A DNA stretch of 64,000 bases, taken from contig DS995276.1 of NCBI GenBank assembly GCA_000156115.1, positions 2,177,699 through 2,241,698 of the forward strand, written 5' to 3'. Shown here piece by piece: positions 27,696-36,622 of the stretch (position 1 is the first letter of the stretch; the number at the start of each line of letters is the position of its first letter). This stretch comes from Rhodobacteraceae bacterium HTCC2083 (lineage in GTDB: Bacteria > Pseudomonadota > Alphaproteobacteria > Rhodobacterales > Rhodobacteraceae). Made by a program: the position numbers and the translations under genes. The notes under the pieces were generated by a model. The model saw only the letters and a program-made list of their open reading frames with translations, ran no database searches and was not told where the DNA came from.

Positions 27696-28139
27696 ATGCG
27701 TTTTTTTAAGCATCTTTTGATGGCTTTGTTTCTCGCGTCTCCAGTTGCGGCAGACTACTATGAACCTGAACGCGGCACGGCGGAACGTAAGTCGATGCTC
27801 GACGCTGTGCATGCGCATGCGGAAGAACAGCTCGGCGCGCCGGTCGAATTCATAGTCTACGACCTACGCGTGAAGGGTTCGATGGGATTTGCCGCCCTTC
27901 ATGCGCAAAGACCGGGTGGAGGCGCGATCGATCTTTACGCAACGCCTGGTTTTACCCTTGGATCGATTGAGCCGGAGTCTATGGATGGTACATCAATGCA
28001 AGCATTGCTGCGTCGCTCTGGCGATACTTGGGTTGCGGTCCACTGGGCCATTGGGCCGACAGATGTCTGGTTTGCTTACGGACCTTTCTGTCGACGATAT
28101 CGCGCCGTTATCGAAGATTACTGTGCTGGCGTTAATTAG
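27696..28139 (+). CDS. Small exported protein of unknown function
   Basis: The 147-aa protein has a signal peptide (LLMALFLASPVAA) and a compact mature part of about 127 residues. Visible are EFIVYDLRVKGSMGFAALHA, a Gly-rich turn and WVAVHWAIGPTDVWFAYGPF, ending with two cysteines (PFCRR and DYCAG) that could form a disulfide. I do not recognise a family beyond a periplasmic or secreted location. AGG lies 9 nt before the ATG. Its last 4 bases overlap the convergent dprA end. The promoter must lie in the 184-nt gap after topA. Confidence 0.75.
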   Translation: MRFFKHLLMALFLASPVAADYYEPERGTAERKSMLDAVHAHAEEQLGAPVEFIVYDLRVKGSMGFAALHAQRPGGGAIDLYATPGFTLGSIEPESMDGTSMQALLRRSGDTWVAVHWAIGPTDVWFAYGPFCRRYRAVIEDYCAGVN

Positions 28140-29287
28140 ATTCGACTGATCATTCCACCAGGGCCACGTTTGATCTGCCCGTCCATTTCCAAGTTGGTCA
28201 GGGCAGGGATCACTTTGCTTGTATGTGCTCCAATGTCGCGCAGCAGCTGATCCTCGGCTATGGGACTAGGGCCAAGTTGATCCAAGATGCGTTGGAGCAG
28301 CTTACTGGTCTCGAAGAGGCTTCTTTTGGGTTTGGTACTTTCAGCCAAGCGTAGTGGCATCTGCTCATCTTCTACGACTTGCGGCGATGGACGATTGTCT
28401 CCAAGAATCGATATGATATCCTGTGCATTTCTAACAAGCGATGCGCCATCGCGGATAAGCATATTGCATCCCGATGCGCGGGCATCGAACGGGTGACCTG
28501 GAACTGCCAGCACGTCGCGTCCTTGATCAAGTGCACCGCGCGCAGTTATCAGGCTTCCCGATTTGCCAGCGGCTTCAACGATAACTGTGGCGCTACATAG
28601 TCCCGAAATAATGCGATTGCGCATCGGGAAATGCCGCGCGATTGGGGCCATGCCTATAGGTTGTTCTGACAGCAACGCGCCTTCGTCCAACATAGAGCTC
28701 GCGAGGTTCAGTTTTTCGTTCGGGTAGATAACATCGACGCCACCTGCTAGGACTGCGATGGATCCATTTTTGGCTGCCGCGAGGTGCGCGCACGTATCGA
28801 TCCCACGAGCAAGCCCTGAAACGACGACATATCCTGCTTCGCTTAATTCTTTGGCAAGTGCGCGTGCCATGCGTGTGCCCAAAGATGATGCGTTACGTGC
28901 GCCGACAAGGGCAACTGTTGGGCGGGTTAAGGCCGATAAGTTCCCGCGTACCCAGAGCATCGGCGGCGCGTCCGGAATTTCCGCGAGCAAAGAAGGATAT
29001 GAATATTCGCCCCTGCATACGAGTTTGGCACCTATCTGTGCACCTGCGCGCAGTTCTCTCTTAATCTGCTCCAGTGAACATGGCGTGTATTTTGATAACC
29101 CCGCGTTAGACGCGATTTTGGGCAATGCCTCTAAAGCAGCGCAGGCACTGCCGTATTCGCTGAGAAATCGATAGAACGTCGCGATTCCAACGCGACGTGA
29201 ACGCAAGAGACGAAGCCAATCCGCACGCATATCTTCCGTGGTGGGTGGGAGTAGGGGGTGAGTGGAAGAATGGGGTTGCGCGCTCAT
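28136..29287 (-). CDS. dprA: DNA-processing protein DprA
   Basis: The 383-aa protein loads RecA on incoming single-stranded DNA in natural transformation. An N-terminal SAM-like region is followed by the Rossmann-like DNA_processg_A domain with VALVGARNASSLGTRMARAL, VVVSGLARGIDTCAH, the block FPMRNRIISGLCSATVIVEA and KSGSLITARGALDQGRDVLA. A C-terminal winged helix (about 330-383) is present, as in other alphaproteobacteria. GGAG lies 6 nt before the ATG. No other competence gene is in the window. Confidence 0.95.
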   Translation of the reverse strand: MSAQPHSSTHPLLPPTTEDMRADWLRLLRSRRVGIATFYRFLSEYGSACAALEALPKIASNAGLSKYTPCSLEQIKRELRAGAQIGAKLVCRGEYSYPSLLAEIPDAPPMLWVRGNLSALTRPTVALVGARNASSLGTRMARALAKELSEAGYVVVSGLARGIDTCAHLAAAKNGSIAVLAGGVDVIYPNEKLNLASSMLDEGALLSEQPIGMAPIARHFPMRNRIISGLCSATVIVEAAGKSGSLITARGALDQGRDVLAVPGHPFDARASGCNMLIRDGASLVRNAQDIISILGDNRPSPQVVEDEQMPLRLAESTKPKRSLFETSKLLQRILDQLGPSPIAEDQLLRDIGAHTSKVIPALTNLEMDGQIKRGPGGMISRI

Positions 29288-29363
29288 GCTTGGCTCCGTC
29301 TGCTTGCAGAATCAGATTTAGCAGAGGCAGGGTTAATGGCGCGTAAACCCTAGTCGAAAATTC

Positions 29364-30785
29364 TCAACTTCCTGCGCCACCAACGGTAAGCCCACCAATC
29401 ATCAAGGTTGGCTGACCGACGCCAACAGGCACCCATTGCCCTGCTTTTCCGCAATTTCCCATACCTGGATCAAGCGCCATGTCATTCCCAAGCGCGCGAA
29501 TTTGCTGCATTGCAGTCGCCCCATCGCCAATCAGCGTTGCCCCTGCAACTGGCGCACCCACTTTGCCGTTCTCTACGCGGTAGGCTTCTGTGCAAGAGAA
29601 CACGAACTTGCCGTTGGTGATATCCACCTGGCCTCCACCAAATCCGACCGCATAAATTCCGTCTTTCAGATCCGCCAGTATATCTTTGGGATCAGAGCTG
29701 CCGCCCGTCATGTAAGTATTTGTCATGCGCGGCATAGGAGGATGCGCATAGCTTTCGCGCCGCCCATTTCCTGTTGGTTCGACGCCCATTAGCCGCGCAT
29801 TTTGGCGGTCTTGCATGTAACCCACAAGGATGCCGTCCTCGATCAACACATTTTTACCTGAAGGCGTTCCTTCATCATCAATCGTGATGGAGCCACGGCG
29901 ATCAGTGATTGTACCATCGTCCAAAATCGTCACGCCCTTAGATGCGACGCGCTCACCAATTCGGCCAGAGAACGCGCTGGCGCCTTTGCGATTAAAATCC
30001 CCTTCAAGTCCATGTCCAACAGCTTCGTGCAGCAAGATTCCTGGCCAACCGGGGCCAAGTACAACATCCATGATTCCAGCCGGGGCAGGGACCGCTTCTA
30101 GATTAACCAAGGCAATCCTCAATGCCTCACGCGCTTTGGGTTGCCAATCTTGGGGCGCGATCAACCCGTCTAGTGGAATGCGACCGCCGCCACCCGCGGA
30201 GCCGCTTTCGCGACGTCCATTGTGTTCCACGATGACCGACACATTCACGCGCGCCATGGGGCGTGTGTCGCTGACATCGTTGCCGTCGGGGCGCAGAATT
30301 ATGACCTCTTGCAAGGACGCCGCAATTGAGGCGCTTACCTGAACGACCCGCGAATCGAGATCGCGCAGAAAGGTGTCGATTTCGCGAAGTGTGTCGATTT
30401 TTGCACTAAAACTTACCTCTGAAATCGGATCAGTGTCTCCGTAGAATTTGGAATTAGTTGAACGCGGTGCCTCGGCCAGAGTGCTGCCACCCGCGCCAAC
30501 CGCCAGACGGGCCGTCGCAGAGGCGCGCAATAAGGCAGATTCGGACACTTCCGTTGAATGCGCGTAGCCTGCGACCTCGCCAAGCACCGCGCGCAAACCG
30601 AATCCTTCGGATGCATCATAAGAGGCATTTTTCAGCTTTCCGTCATCAAACACCAAGCTTTCCGATGTGCGTCGTTCGATAAATAGTTCGCCATCATCCG
30701 CGCCCTCGCATGCGTTTTGCAGTATTTTCAAAGCGCTTTCTTTCGAAAAACGGTCTTGAAACGGGCGAAATGAGGGCTGCGTCAT
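29364..30785 (-). CDS. tldD: Metalloprotease TldD
   Basis: The 473-aa protein is a subunit of the TldD/TldE (PmbA) zinc protease. The metal site is HEAVGHGLEGD in the block PGWPGILLHEAVGHGLEGDF. The C-terminal part contains TYMTGGSSDPKDILADLKDG and GVGQPTLMIGGLTVGGAG, both typical. The partner TldE is not in the window. In many Rhodobacterales tldD sits just upstream of the cytochrome oxidase subunit II gene in divergent orientation, as here. Start site support is weak (AAAGA about 9 nt upstream). Confidence 0.95.
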   Translation of the reverse strand: MTQPSFRPFQDRFSKESALKILQNACEGADDGELFIERRTSESLVFDDGKLKNASYDASEGFGLRAVLGEVAGYAHSTEVSESALLRASATARLAVGAGGSTLAEAPRSTNSKFYGDTDPISEVSFSAKIDTLREIDTFLRDLDSRVVQVSASIAASLQEVIILRPDGNDVSDTRPMARVNVSVIVEHNGRRESGSAGGGGRIPLDGLIAPQDWQPKAREALRIALVNLEAVPAPAGIMDVVLGPGWPGILLHEAVGHGLEGDFNRKGASAFSGRIGERVASKGVTILDDGTITDRRGSITIDDEGTPSGKNVLIEDGILVGYMQDRQNARLMGVEPTGNGRRESYAHPPMPRMTNTYMTGGSSDPKDILADLKDGIYAVGFGGGQVDITNGKFVFSCTEAYRVENGKVGAPVAGATLIGDGATAMQQIRALGNDMALDPGMGNCGKAGQWVPVGVGQPTLMIGGLTVGGAGS

Positions 30786-30992
30786 GCGGATTATCTTTCG
30801 TATTTGATATAAAACAGAGAAGCGTCCGTTTGCCGCAACGCCTAGCCTTTATCTATAGGTAAGAATATGGTTTTAAACAGCTCGATAACAACGGGCGTTT
30901 GACCGCTATCGGTTTAATTGCTTCGCTCGCTTAAGGTTAACAGATTAAAATCGAAAAGTTCGGCATCATGCCGCAATCGACCAGGGTGTAAA

Positions 30993-31835
30993 ATGCAACT
31001 GAAAAAAACTCTCTACGGCCTTTTGGCAGCACTCGTAGCGGCTCCGGCCATGGCGCAAGACGGGCTCGAAGTCGTTGGCCAACCAACACCGCGCGGCATC
31101 GGCTTTCAGCCCGCGGCAACCGAACTCATGCGCGACATCCAATGGTTGGATGGCATGTTGAACATTATTATTACGGTCATCACGCTGTTCGTCACTGGCC
31201 TGATTGTCTACTGCATCGTGCGCTACAACCGCAAAGCCAACCCGACACCGGGCACATTCACGCACAATTCGCCTGTGGAAGTGGCGTGGACGATCATCCC
31301 GATCGTCGTTTTGGTCTTCATTGGCGCGTTTTCTTTGCCGATTTTGTTCAAGCAGCAGGAAATCCCGAAGGCAGATATCACGATCAAAGTCACCGGATAT
31401 CAGTGGTACTGGGGCTATGAGTATGTCGACCACGAGTTTGGTTTTGACAGCTTCCTGCTTGGCAAGGATGAGCTGGCTGATGCGGGCTACGCGCCCGAGC
31501 AGTATTTGCTGGCGACCGACACCGCGGTTGTCGTGCCTGTGGGTAAAACAATCGTGATGAATGTCACGGGTGCAGATGTGATCCATTCTTGGACGATCCC
31601 AGCATTTGGCGTCAAGCAAGACGGCGTCCCAGGCCGTATTGCTCAGCTTTGGTTTGCGGCCGAGAAAGAAGGTGTTTATTTCGGTCAATGTTCCGAGCTT
31701 TGCGGCAAAGACCACGCGTACATGCCGATTACGGTGAAAGTAGTGAGCGAAGAAGCCTACCAGGAATGGCTGAATGGCGCGATCGAAGAGTATGCAGGTG
31801 TGCCGCAGGCTTTCAAAGTTGCAGACGCGAAGTAA
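30993..31835 (+). CDS. ctaC: Cytochrome c oxidase subunit II (aa3 type)
   Basis: The 280-aa subunit carries the CuA centre that receives electrons from cytochrome c. It has a signal peptide (AAPAMAQ), two membrane segments (about 52-75 and 95-115), the aromatic motif [10 protein letters not shown], and the CuA ligands in [11 protein letters not shown] and [15 protein letters not shown]. The ATG at 30993 fits the signal peptide and has AGGGTG upstream; an in-frame extension to 30918 is not needed. Subunit I (ctaD) is not in the window, as is common in this order. Confidence 0.97.
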   Translation: MQLKKTLYGLLAALVAAPAMAQDGLEVVGQPTPRGIGFQPAATELMRDIQWLDGMLNIIITVITLFVTGLIVYCIVRYNRKANPTPGTFTHNSPVEVAWTIIPIVVLVFIGAFSLPILFKQQEIPKADITIKVTGYQWYWGYEYVDHEFGFDSFLLGKDELADAGYAPEQYLLATDTAVVVPVGKTIVMNVTGADVIHSWTIPAFGVKQDGVPGRIAQLWFAAEKEGVYFGQCSELCGKDHAYMPITVKVVSEEAYQEWLNGAIEEYAGVPQAFKVADAK

Positions 31836-31906
31836 ACGAACGCGATAACAGCGCGCGAGGGGGCTAATCCACGCGCGTTTCACACATTGTTTTGAGAGAC
31901 ATTAGA

Positions 31907-32845
31907 ATGAGCGACGCCAGCGCAGATAGTGCCAGCCTTGCGCCCGAAGCCAGCTTCGGCGATTTCTTCGCGCTTCTAAAGCCGCGCGTGATGACGCTTG
32001 TTGTTTTCACTGCGTTGGTGGGGCTACTGGCCGCGCCAAACCCAGTTCATCCGATGATCGCCTTTGCATCCATTCTGTTCATTGCGATAGGCGGCGGTGC
32101 CTCTGGTGCGCTGAATATGTGGTGGGACGCGGACATCGACGCGGTGATGAAGCGCACACAAAAGCGTCCGATCCCTGCGGGTAAAGTGACTGAAGGCGAA
32201 GCGCTTGGTTTTGGTCTCGCGCTGTCTGGCCTTTCCACGGTCATGCTGGGACTTGCGTCGAATTGGGTCGCTGGCTCTCTTCTCGGGTTCACGATCTTCT
32301 TCTACGTCGTGATCTACACGATGTGGCTGAAACGCTGGACACCACAGAATATCGTGATTGGCGGCGCTGCTGGCGCATTTCCTCCGATGATCGGTTGGGC
32401 GGTTGCCACAGGCGGCATTTCTATCGAATCTGTTCTGATGTTCTGTCTCACATTTATGTGGACACCGCCGCATTTCTGGGCGCTGGCGTTGTTTATGCGT
32501 AAAGACTACGACCATGCGGGTGTCCCGATGCTGACGGTTACCCATGGCCGCCGCTCCACACGCATTCATATTTTCGTTTACACGATTTTGCTCGCCATTC
32601 TTGCGCTGGGCGCAGGGGTTACATCCATCGGTGGCCCTGTTTACATGGCGATTGCAATCGTTTTGAACATGATGTTTGTCAAAGGTGCATGGGACATCCT
32701 GAACCGCGATGAAGAGATGAGTGAAGTCGACAACTTCAAAGTAGAGCGTAATTTCTTCAAGCTCTCTTTGCTGTACCTCTTCCTGCATTTCGGAGCGATT
32801 TTGATTGAAGCAATCATGCAGCGTTTTGGCATGGGTGGCTGGTGA
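31907..32845 (+). CDS. ctaB: Protoheme IX farnesyltransferase (heme O synthase)
   Basis: The 312-aa UbiA-family membrane enzyme makes heme O from protoheme and farnesyl diphosphate for the oxidase. The first Asp-rich motif is NMWWDADIDAVMKRTQKRP, and about eight to nine membrane segments are visible; the second conserved loop is WTPPHFWALALFMRKDYD. The ATG at 31907 has GAGAG 8 nt upstream; a TTG at 31892 is less likely. Its stop overlaps the start of the next small gene (TGATG). Confidence 0.96.
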   Translation: MSDASADSASLAPEASFGDFFALLKPRVMTLVVFTALVGLLAAPNPVHPMIAFASILFIAIGGGASGALNMWWDADIDAVMKRTQKRPIPAGKVTEGEALGFGLALSGLSTVMLGLASNWVAGSLLGFTIFFYVVIYTMWLKRWTPQNIVIGGAAGAFPPMIGWAVATGGISIESVLMFCLTFMWTPPHFWALALFMRKDYDHAGVPMLTVTHGRRSTRIHIFVYTILLAILALGAGVTSIGGPVYMAIAIVLNMMFVKGAWDILNRDEEMSEVDNFKVERNFFKLSLLYLFLHFGAILIEAIMQRFGMGGW

Positions 32846-33006
32846 TGAGCATTATTAAGCAACATGAAATCCACACACGTCGCTATGGCCGCAATGTGGG
32901 TGTTGGCCTGCTTCTTGCTGGCTTCATTGTAATCATTTTCGGGCTTACTGTCGTAAAAGTGACGCGCGGCGATTACGAACCTCCGCTTGGGGAGGCGAGT
33001 GAGTAA
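32845..33006 (+). CDS. Small single-span membrane protein of the cta operon (CoxF-like)
   Basis: The 53-aa protein has a basic N-terminus (HEIHTRRYGRN), one membrane helix (VGVGLLLAGFIVIIFGLTVV) and an acidic tail. It overlaps ctaB by one base (TGATG) and ctaG by one base (TAATG), so it is translationally coupled to both. Many alphaproteobacteria have such a small gene between ctaB and ctaG. It is probably an assembly or accessory factor of the oxidase; the function is inferred from place and size only. Confidence 0.85.
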   Translation: MSIIKQHEIHTRRYGRNVGVGLLLAGFIVIIFGLTVVKVTRGDYEPPLGEASE

Positions 33007-33614
33007 TGTCAAATCAAGCTCCAACTCCCAAAAAATCAATTGACCCCAAAAGCAAAACAGCACTGCAAGCGCTGTCGCTTGTAGTGTTTATGGGTGCCTT
33101 GGCCTGGGCGTCGGTTCCATTTTACGATTGGTTTTGCCGTGTTACCGGCTTTGGCGGTGTGACGAACACGGCTGATACGGGCAGCGACGAAATCCTTGAT
33201 CAAACAATAACTGTACGTTTTGATGCCTCTAAAGAACGTGGCATGCCGTGGGAATTCAAACCCATGGTGCGCGAGATCGAAATGCGCATTGGTGAGACAG
33301 GTTTGGTCTTCTACGAAGCCTACAATCCGACAGACCGCGCTGTTGCTGGTCAAGCCAGCTATAATGTTGCACCGTACCAAGCAGGTTATTTCTTCAACAA
33401 GATTGCATGTTTTTGCTTTGAAGAGCAGGTCTTGCAACCTGGGGAGCGGGTAGAAATGCCCGTGACCTTCTATGTTGATCCAGAGATTGTCACTGACCGC
33501 GACGCGAAATATACACAAGAGATAACGCTTTCATATACATTCTATGAAATCGATTTGCCCGAAGAGGTCGCACAGGCCGCTTTGGAGCAACCCGCAGACA
33601 CGATTAATAACTAA
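33006..33614 (+). CDS. ctaG: Cytochrome c oxidase assembly protein CtaG (Cox11)
   Basis: The 202-aa protein delivers copper to the CuB site of subunit I. It has one N-terminal membrane segment ([20 protein letters not shown]), the segment [15 protein letters not shown] and the copper-binding CFCF in [18 protein letters not shown], followed by [10 protein letters not shown]. The mature domain faces the periplasm. The start overlaps the upstream small gene by one base. Confidence 0.96.
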   Translation: MSNQAPTPKKSIDPKSKTALQALSLVVFMGALAWASVPFYDWFCRVTGFGGVTNTADTGSDEILDQTITVRFDASKERGMPWEFKPMVREIEMRIGETGLVFYEAYNPTDRAVAGQASYNVAPYQAGYFFNKIACFCFEEQVLQPGERVEMPVTFYVDPEIVTDRDAKYTQEITLSYTFYEIDLPEEVAQAALEQPADTINN

Positions 33615-33634
33615 GCCTATCCGACGAGGGACCC

Positions 33635-34435
33635 ATGGCACACGCAAAAAACCACGACTATCACATTCTTAATCCCTCGCTCTGGCCATTGCTGGGTGCG
33701 ATTGGCGCATTTGTCATGCTCTTTGGCGCCGTGGTTTGGTTCCACGACAATGGTCCATGGATGTTCCTGATTGGCCTCGTTGGTGTACTTTACGTCATGT
33801 ATGGTTGGTGGGCGGAGGTTGTCGACGAAAGCCACGTTGGCGATCACACGCCTGTCGTGCGGATCGGGCTTCGCTATGGCTTCATCATGTTCATCATGTC
33901 CGAAATTATGTTCTTCGCAGCATGGTTCTGGAGCTTCTTCAAGCACGCGATGTACCCGATGGGTCCACAGTCGCCTGCTGTCGATGGCATTTGGCCGCCA
34001 GCTGGTATCGAAACGTTTGATCCTTGGCATCTGCCGTTGATCAACACGTTGATCTTGCTCTGCTCTGGTGCTGCCGCGACCTGGGCGCACCACGCGCTTG
34101 CGCACGAAAACAACCGCCAGGACACGAAAAACGGTTTGATCATTGCCGTTGTTCTTGGCCTGATCTTCACTGCCTTCCAAGCCTATGAGTATAGCCATGC
34201 GGCCTTCGGGTTCTCCGGCAACATTTACGGCGCAAACTTCTTCATGGCGACAGGCTTTCATGGTTTTCATGTTGTGATTGGTACGATCTTCCTGTTCATT
34301 TGTTTGCTTCGTCTACAGCGCGGTCACTTTACGCCGGAACGTCACATCGGCTTTGAAGCGGCAGCTTGGTATTGGCACTTCGTTGACGTTGTCTGGCTGT
34401 TCTTGTTTGCCGCAGTCTACGTTTGGGGTGGATAA
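33635..34435 (+). CDS. ctaE: Cytochrome c oxidase subunit III
   Basis: The 266-aa membrane protein has about seven hydrophobic helices. Conserved blocks are [40 protein letters not shown] and [15 protein letters not shown], with the closing [20 protein letters not shown]. It follows ctaG after 20 nt. Two hairpins lie after its stop codon and probably end or attenuate the operon before the SURF1 gene. Confidence 0.97.
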   Translation: MAHAKNHDYHILNPSLWPLLGAIGAFVMLFGAVVWFHDNGPWMFLIGLVGVLYVMYGWWAEVVDESHVGDHTPVVRIGLRYGFIMFIMSEIMFFAAWFWSFFKHAMYPMGPQSPAVDGIWPPAGIETFDPWHLPLINTLILLCSGAAATWAHHALAHENNRQDTKNGLIIAVVLGLIFTAFQAYEYSHAAFGFSGNIYGANFFMATGFHGFHVVIGTIFLFICLLRLQRGHFTPERHIGFEAAAWYWHFVDVVWLFLFAAVYVWGG

Positions 34436-34450
34436 ACAAATCTCGAACGT

Positions 34451-34525
34451 TGCGATGCGGTCTTGAAACCCGCGTCGCAACACGACAAAAGCCAAGGCGC
34501 GCAAGGTGTTTTCCTTGCGCGCTTT
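34451..34525 (+). terminator. Tandem hairpins after ctaE
   Basis: Two 10-bp stems: TGCGATGCGG with CCGCGTCGCA (34451-34479) and GCGCGCAAGG with CCTTGCGCGC (34497-34522), the second followed by only TTTG. The T-run is short, so they may be a weak terminator or an RNA-stabilising element between ctaE and the SURF1 gene. Confidence 0.6.
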
Positions 34526-34550
34526 GTCACTTGATGGACCCCATGCACGC

Positions 34551-35234
34551 ATGCTGACCCGTTACCTTATTCCTTTGCTATTTGGCCTTATCGGCGTTGC
34601 CATCTTGGTGTCGCTTGGTGTTTGGCAAATGCAGCGATTGACTTGGAAACAGGCGATCCTCGCCGACATCGATACACGTATCGCCGCCGAACCTGTCGAA
34701 CTCCCCGATGAATTCAATCGTTTAACCGATCGCTTTTTACCCGTGATTGTCAAAGGGGCGGTGACAAGCGAAGAAATCCACGTTCTGGTTTCGCAAAAGC
34801 AGGTCGGCCCGGGCTATCGCATCATCTCTACGTTTGAGACAGACACGGGACGGCGTATTCTGCTTGATCGTGGCTTCGTCAAAATTGACCAGAAAAATGC
34901 AGATCGCCCGACAGGTAAGGCTAACGTGACGGGGAACCTACATTGGCCCGACGAAACTGGTAGCTCAATTCCAGAGCCGGATCTGAAAGCAGAGATTTGG
35001 TTTGCGCGCGACGTTTCTGCGATGGCCAAGCAATTGGCGACCGAACCTGTGATGATCGTACTGCGTACATCTTCGTTCGAAAATGACTCGGTCGCGCCTT
35101 TGCCCGTGGACAAGGCAGGCATTCCGAATGATCATTTGCAATATGCATTCACTTGGTTTTCGCTCGCTGTGATCTGGCTGATCATGACACTGACTTTCCT
35201 ATGGTGCGCACGAAAAGCGCAGAAGGACATATAA
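34551..35234 (+). CDS. SURF1-family oxidase assembly protein
   Basis: The 227-aa protein has two membrane segments, one at each end (LIPLLFGLIGVAILVSLGVW and FTWFSLAVIWLIMTLTFLW), with a periplasmic domain between that contains GYRIISTFETDTGRRILLDR and GFVK. SURF1 helps heme a insertion into subunit I. I place the start at 34551, where the first helix begins soon after. The stop overlaps the start of thrC (TAATG), so oxidase assembly and threonine synthesis genes are coupled here. Confidence 0.93.
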   Translation: MLTRYLIPLLFGLIGVAILVSLGVWQMQRLTWKQAILADIDTRIAAEPVELPDEFNRLTDRFLPVIVKGAVTSEEIHVLVSQKQVGPGYRIISTFETDTGRRILLDRGFVKIDQKNADRPTGKANVTGNLHWPDETGSSIPEPDLKAEIWFARDVSAMAKQLATEPVMIVLRTSSFENDSVAPLPVDKAGIPNDHLQYAFTWFSLAVIWLIMTLTFLWCARKAQKDI

Positions 35235-36622
35235 TGAAATACGTCTCTACACGTGGTGCTGCACCGGTTTTGTCTTTTGAGGAAGCGATGCTCACAGGTC
35301 TTGCGCGGGACGGGGGGCTTTATGTGCCTGAAACGATTCCGCAAATGAGCGTCGATGACATGCGCGCGATGAATGGCGCAAGCTATGAAGAGATTGCGTT
35401 TCGGGTAATGCGTCCGTTCGTGGGCGACACGTTCACGGATGAAGAATTTAGAGGGTGTATTCGACAGGCTTATGCAGGCTTCGGCCACATTGCGCGCGCG
35501 CCATTGGTGCAACTTGCGCCGAACCATTTTCTGATGGAGCTGTTTCACGGCCCAACCCTCGCGTTCAAAGATTTCGCCATGCAACTTATTGGCCAGATGT
35601 TTGAACTTGCTCTTAAACGGTCCGGCAAACGTGTCACAATTATTGGGGCGACATCCGGCGATACGGGTTCTGCTGCGATCGAAGCGTTCCGTGGTCTTGA
35701 TGCCGTGGATGTGTTTATTCTCTATCCTTACGGTCGTGTTTCCGAAGTGCAACGTCGCCAGATGACAACGCCGACGGAAGCCAACGTGCATGCAATTGCG
35801 GTGGATGGTGACTTCGATGATTGCCAAGCGCGTCTTAAGGATATGTTCAACGACTTTGAGTTCCGCGATGATGTTCAATTGGCTGGTGTAAACTCTATCA
35901 ATTGGGCGCGCGTTCTTGCGCAAGTGGTCTATTATTTTTCCACAGCTGTGTCCCTGGGAGCACCGGATCGTAAGGTGAGTTTTACCGTGCCGACAGGCAA
36001 CTTCGGGGATGTTTTCGCGGGCTTTATTGCCAAGAAAATGGGCCTGCCGATTGATCGTCTGGTGATCGCAACCAACCAAAATGACATTTTGCATCGCTGC
36101 ATGGAAACCTCTGCTTACACCAAGTCTGGCGTGAAACCGTCTATTTCACCTTCCATGGACATTGAGGTTTCCTCCAATTTCGAGCGTGCGCTTTTCTTTG
36201 CGCATGATCAGGACGGCGCTGCAATCAAGGGCCTCATGGACGATCTGGCCACCGATGGTAACTTTACTATTTCAGGTAACGCGATGGGGGCTTTGCGCGC
36301 ACACTACGATAGCGGCATGGTTGATGAAGCAGGCACATCTGCGATGATCACGCGTGCGCTGCACGAGACTGGCGAGGTGCTTTGCCCGCATTCCGCGATT
36401 GGTGTTTCTGTTGCCGAAAATCACATAGGTGAAACGGCGATGATCACCCTCGCGACTGCGCATCCCGCAAAATTCCCAGATGCTGTTGAAGCCGCGACAG
36501 GGGAACGGCCATCACTACCACCGCGTATGGCTGACCTGTTTGAGCATGAGGAACGTGTGACGCGCGCTCCGAATGATCTTAAAGCGCTGCAAGATATTGT
36601 TCGCGCGGGTATTTCTTCATGA
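35234..36622 (+). CDS. thrC: Threonine synthase
   Basis: The 462-aa PLP enzyme converts O-phosphohomoserine to threonine (EC 4.2.3.1). The PLP lysine is Lys112 in GPTLAFKDFAMQ, the phosphate loop is ATSGDTGSAAIEAF, and the N-terminal MKYVSTRG is typical of proteobacterial ThrC. AGGA lies 7 nt before the ATG, which overlaps the SURF1 gene stop. The next gene starts inside its stop codon (ATGA). Confidence 0.97.
   Translation: MKYVSTRGAAPVLSFEEAMLTGLARDGGLYVPETIPQMSVDDMRAMNGASYEEIAFRVMRPFVGDTFTDEEFRGCIRQAYAGFGHIARAPLVQLAPNHFLMELFHGPTLAFKDFAMQLIGQMFELALKRSGKRVTIIGATSGDTGSAAIEAFRGLDAVDVFILYPYGRVSEVQRRQMTTPTEANVHAIAVDGDFDDCQARLKDMFNDFEFRDDVQLAGVNSINWARVLAQVVYYFSTAVSLGAPDRKVSFTVPTGNFGDVFAGFIAKKMGLPIDRLVIATNQNDILHRCMETSAYTKSGVKPSISPSMDIEVSSNFERALFFAHDQDGAAIKGLMDDLATDGNFTISGNAMGALRAHYDSGMVDEAGTSAMITRALHETGEVLCPHSAIGVSVAENHIGETAMITLATAHPAKFPDAVEAATGERPSLPPRMADLFEHEERVTRAPNDLKALQDIVRAGISS

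Noticed and set aside
29288..29363. Terminator between dprA and tldD (AGGGTT with AACCCT)
   Set aside because: The 6-bp stem has an 11-nt loop and no T-run on either strand.
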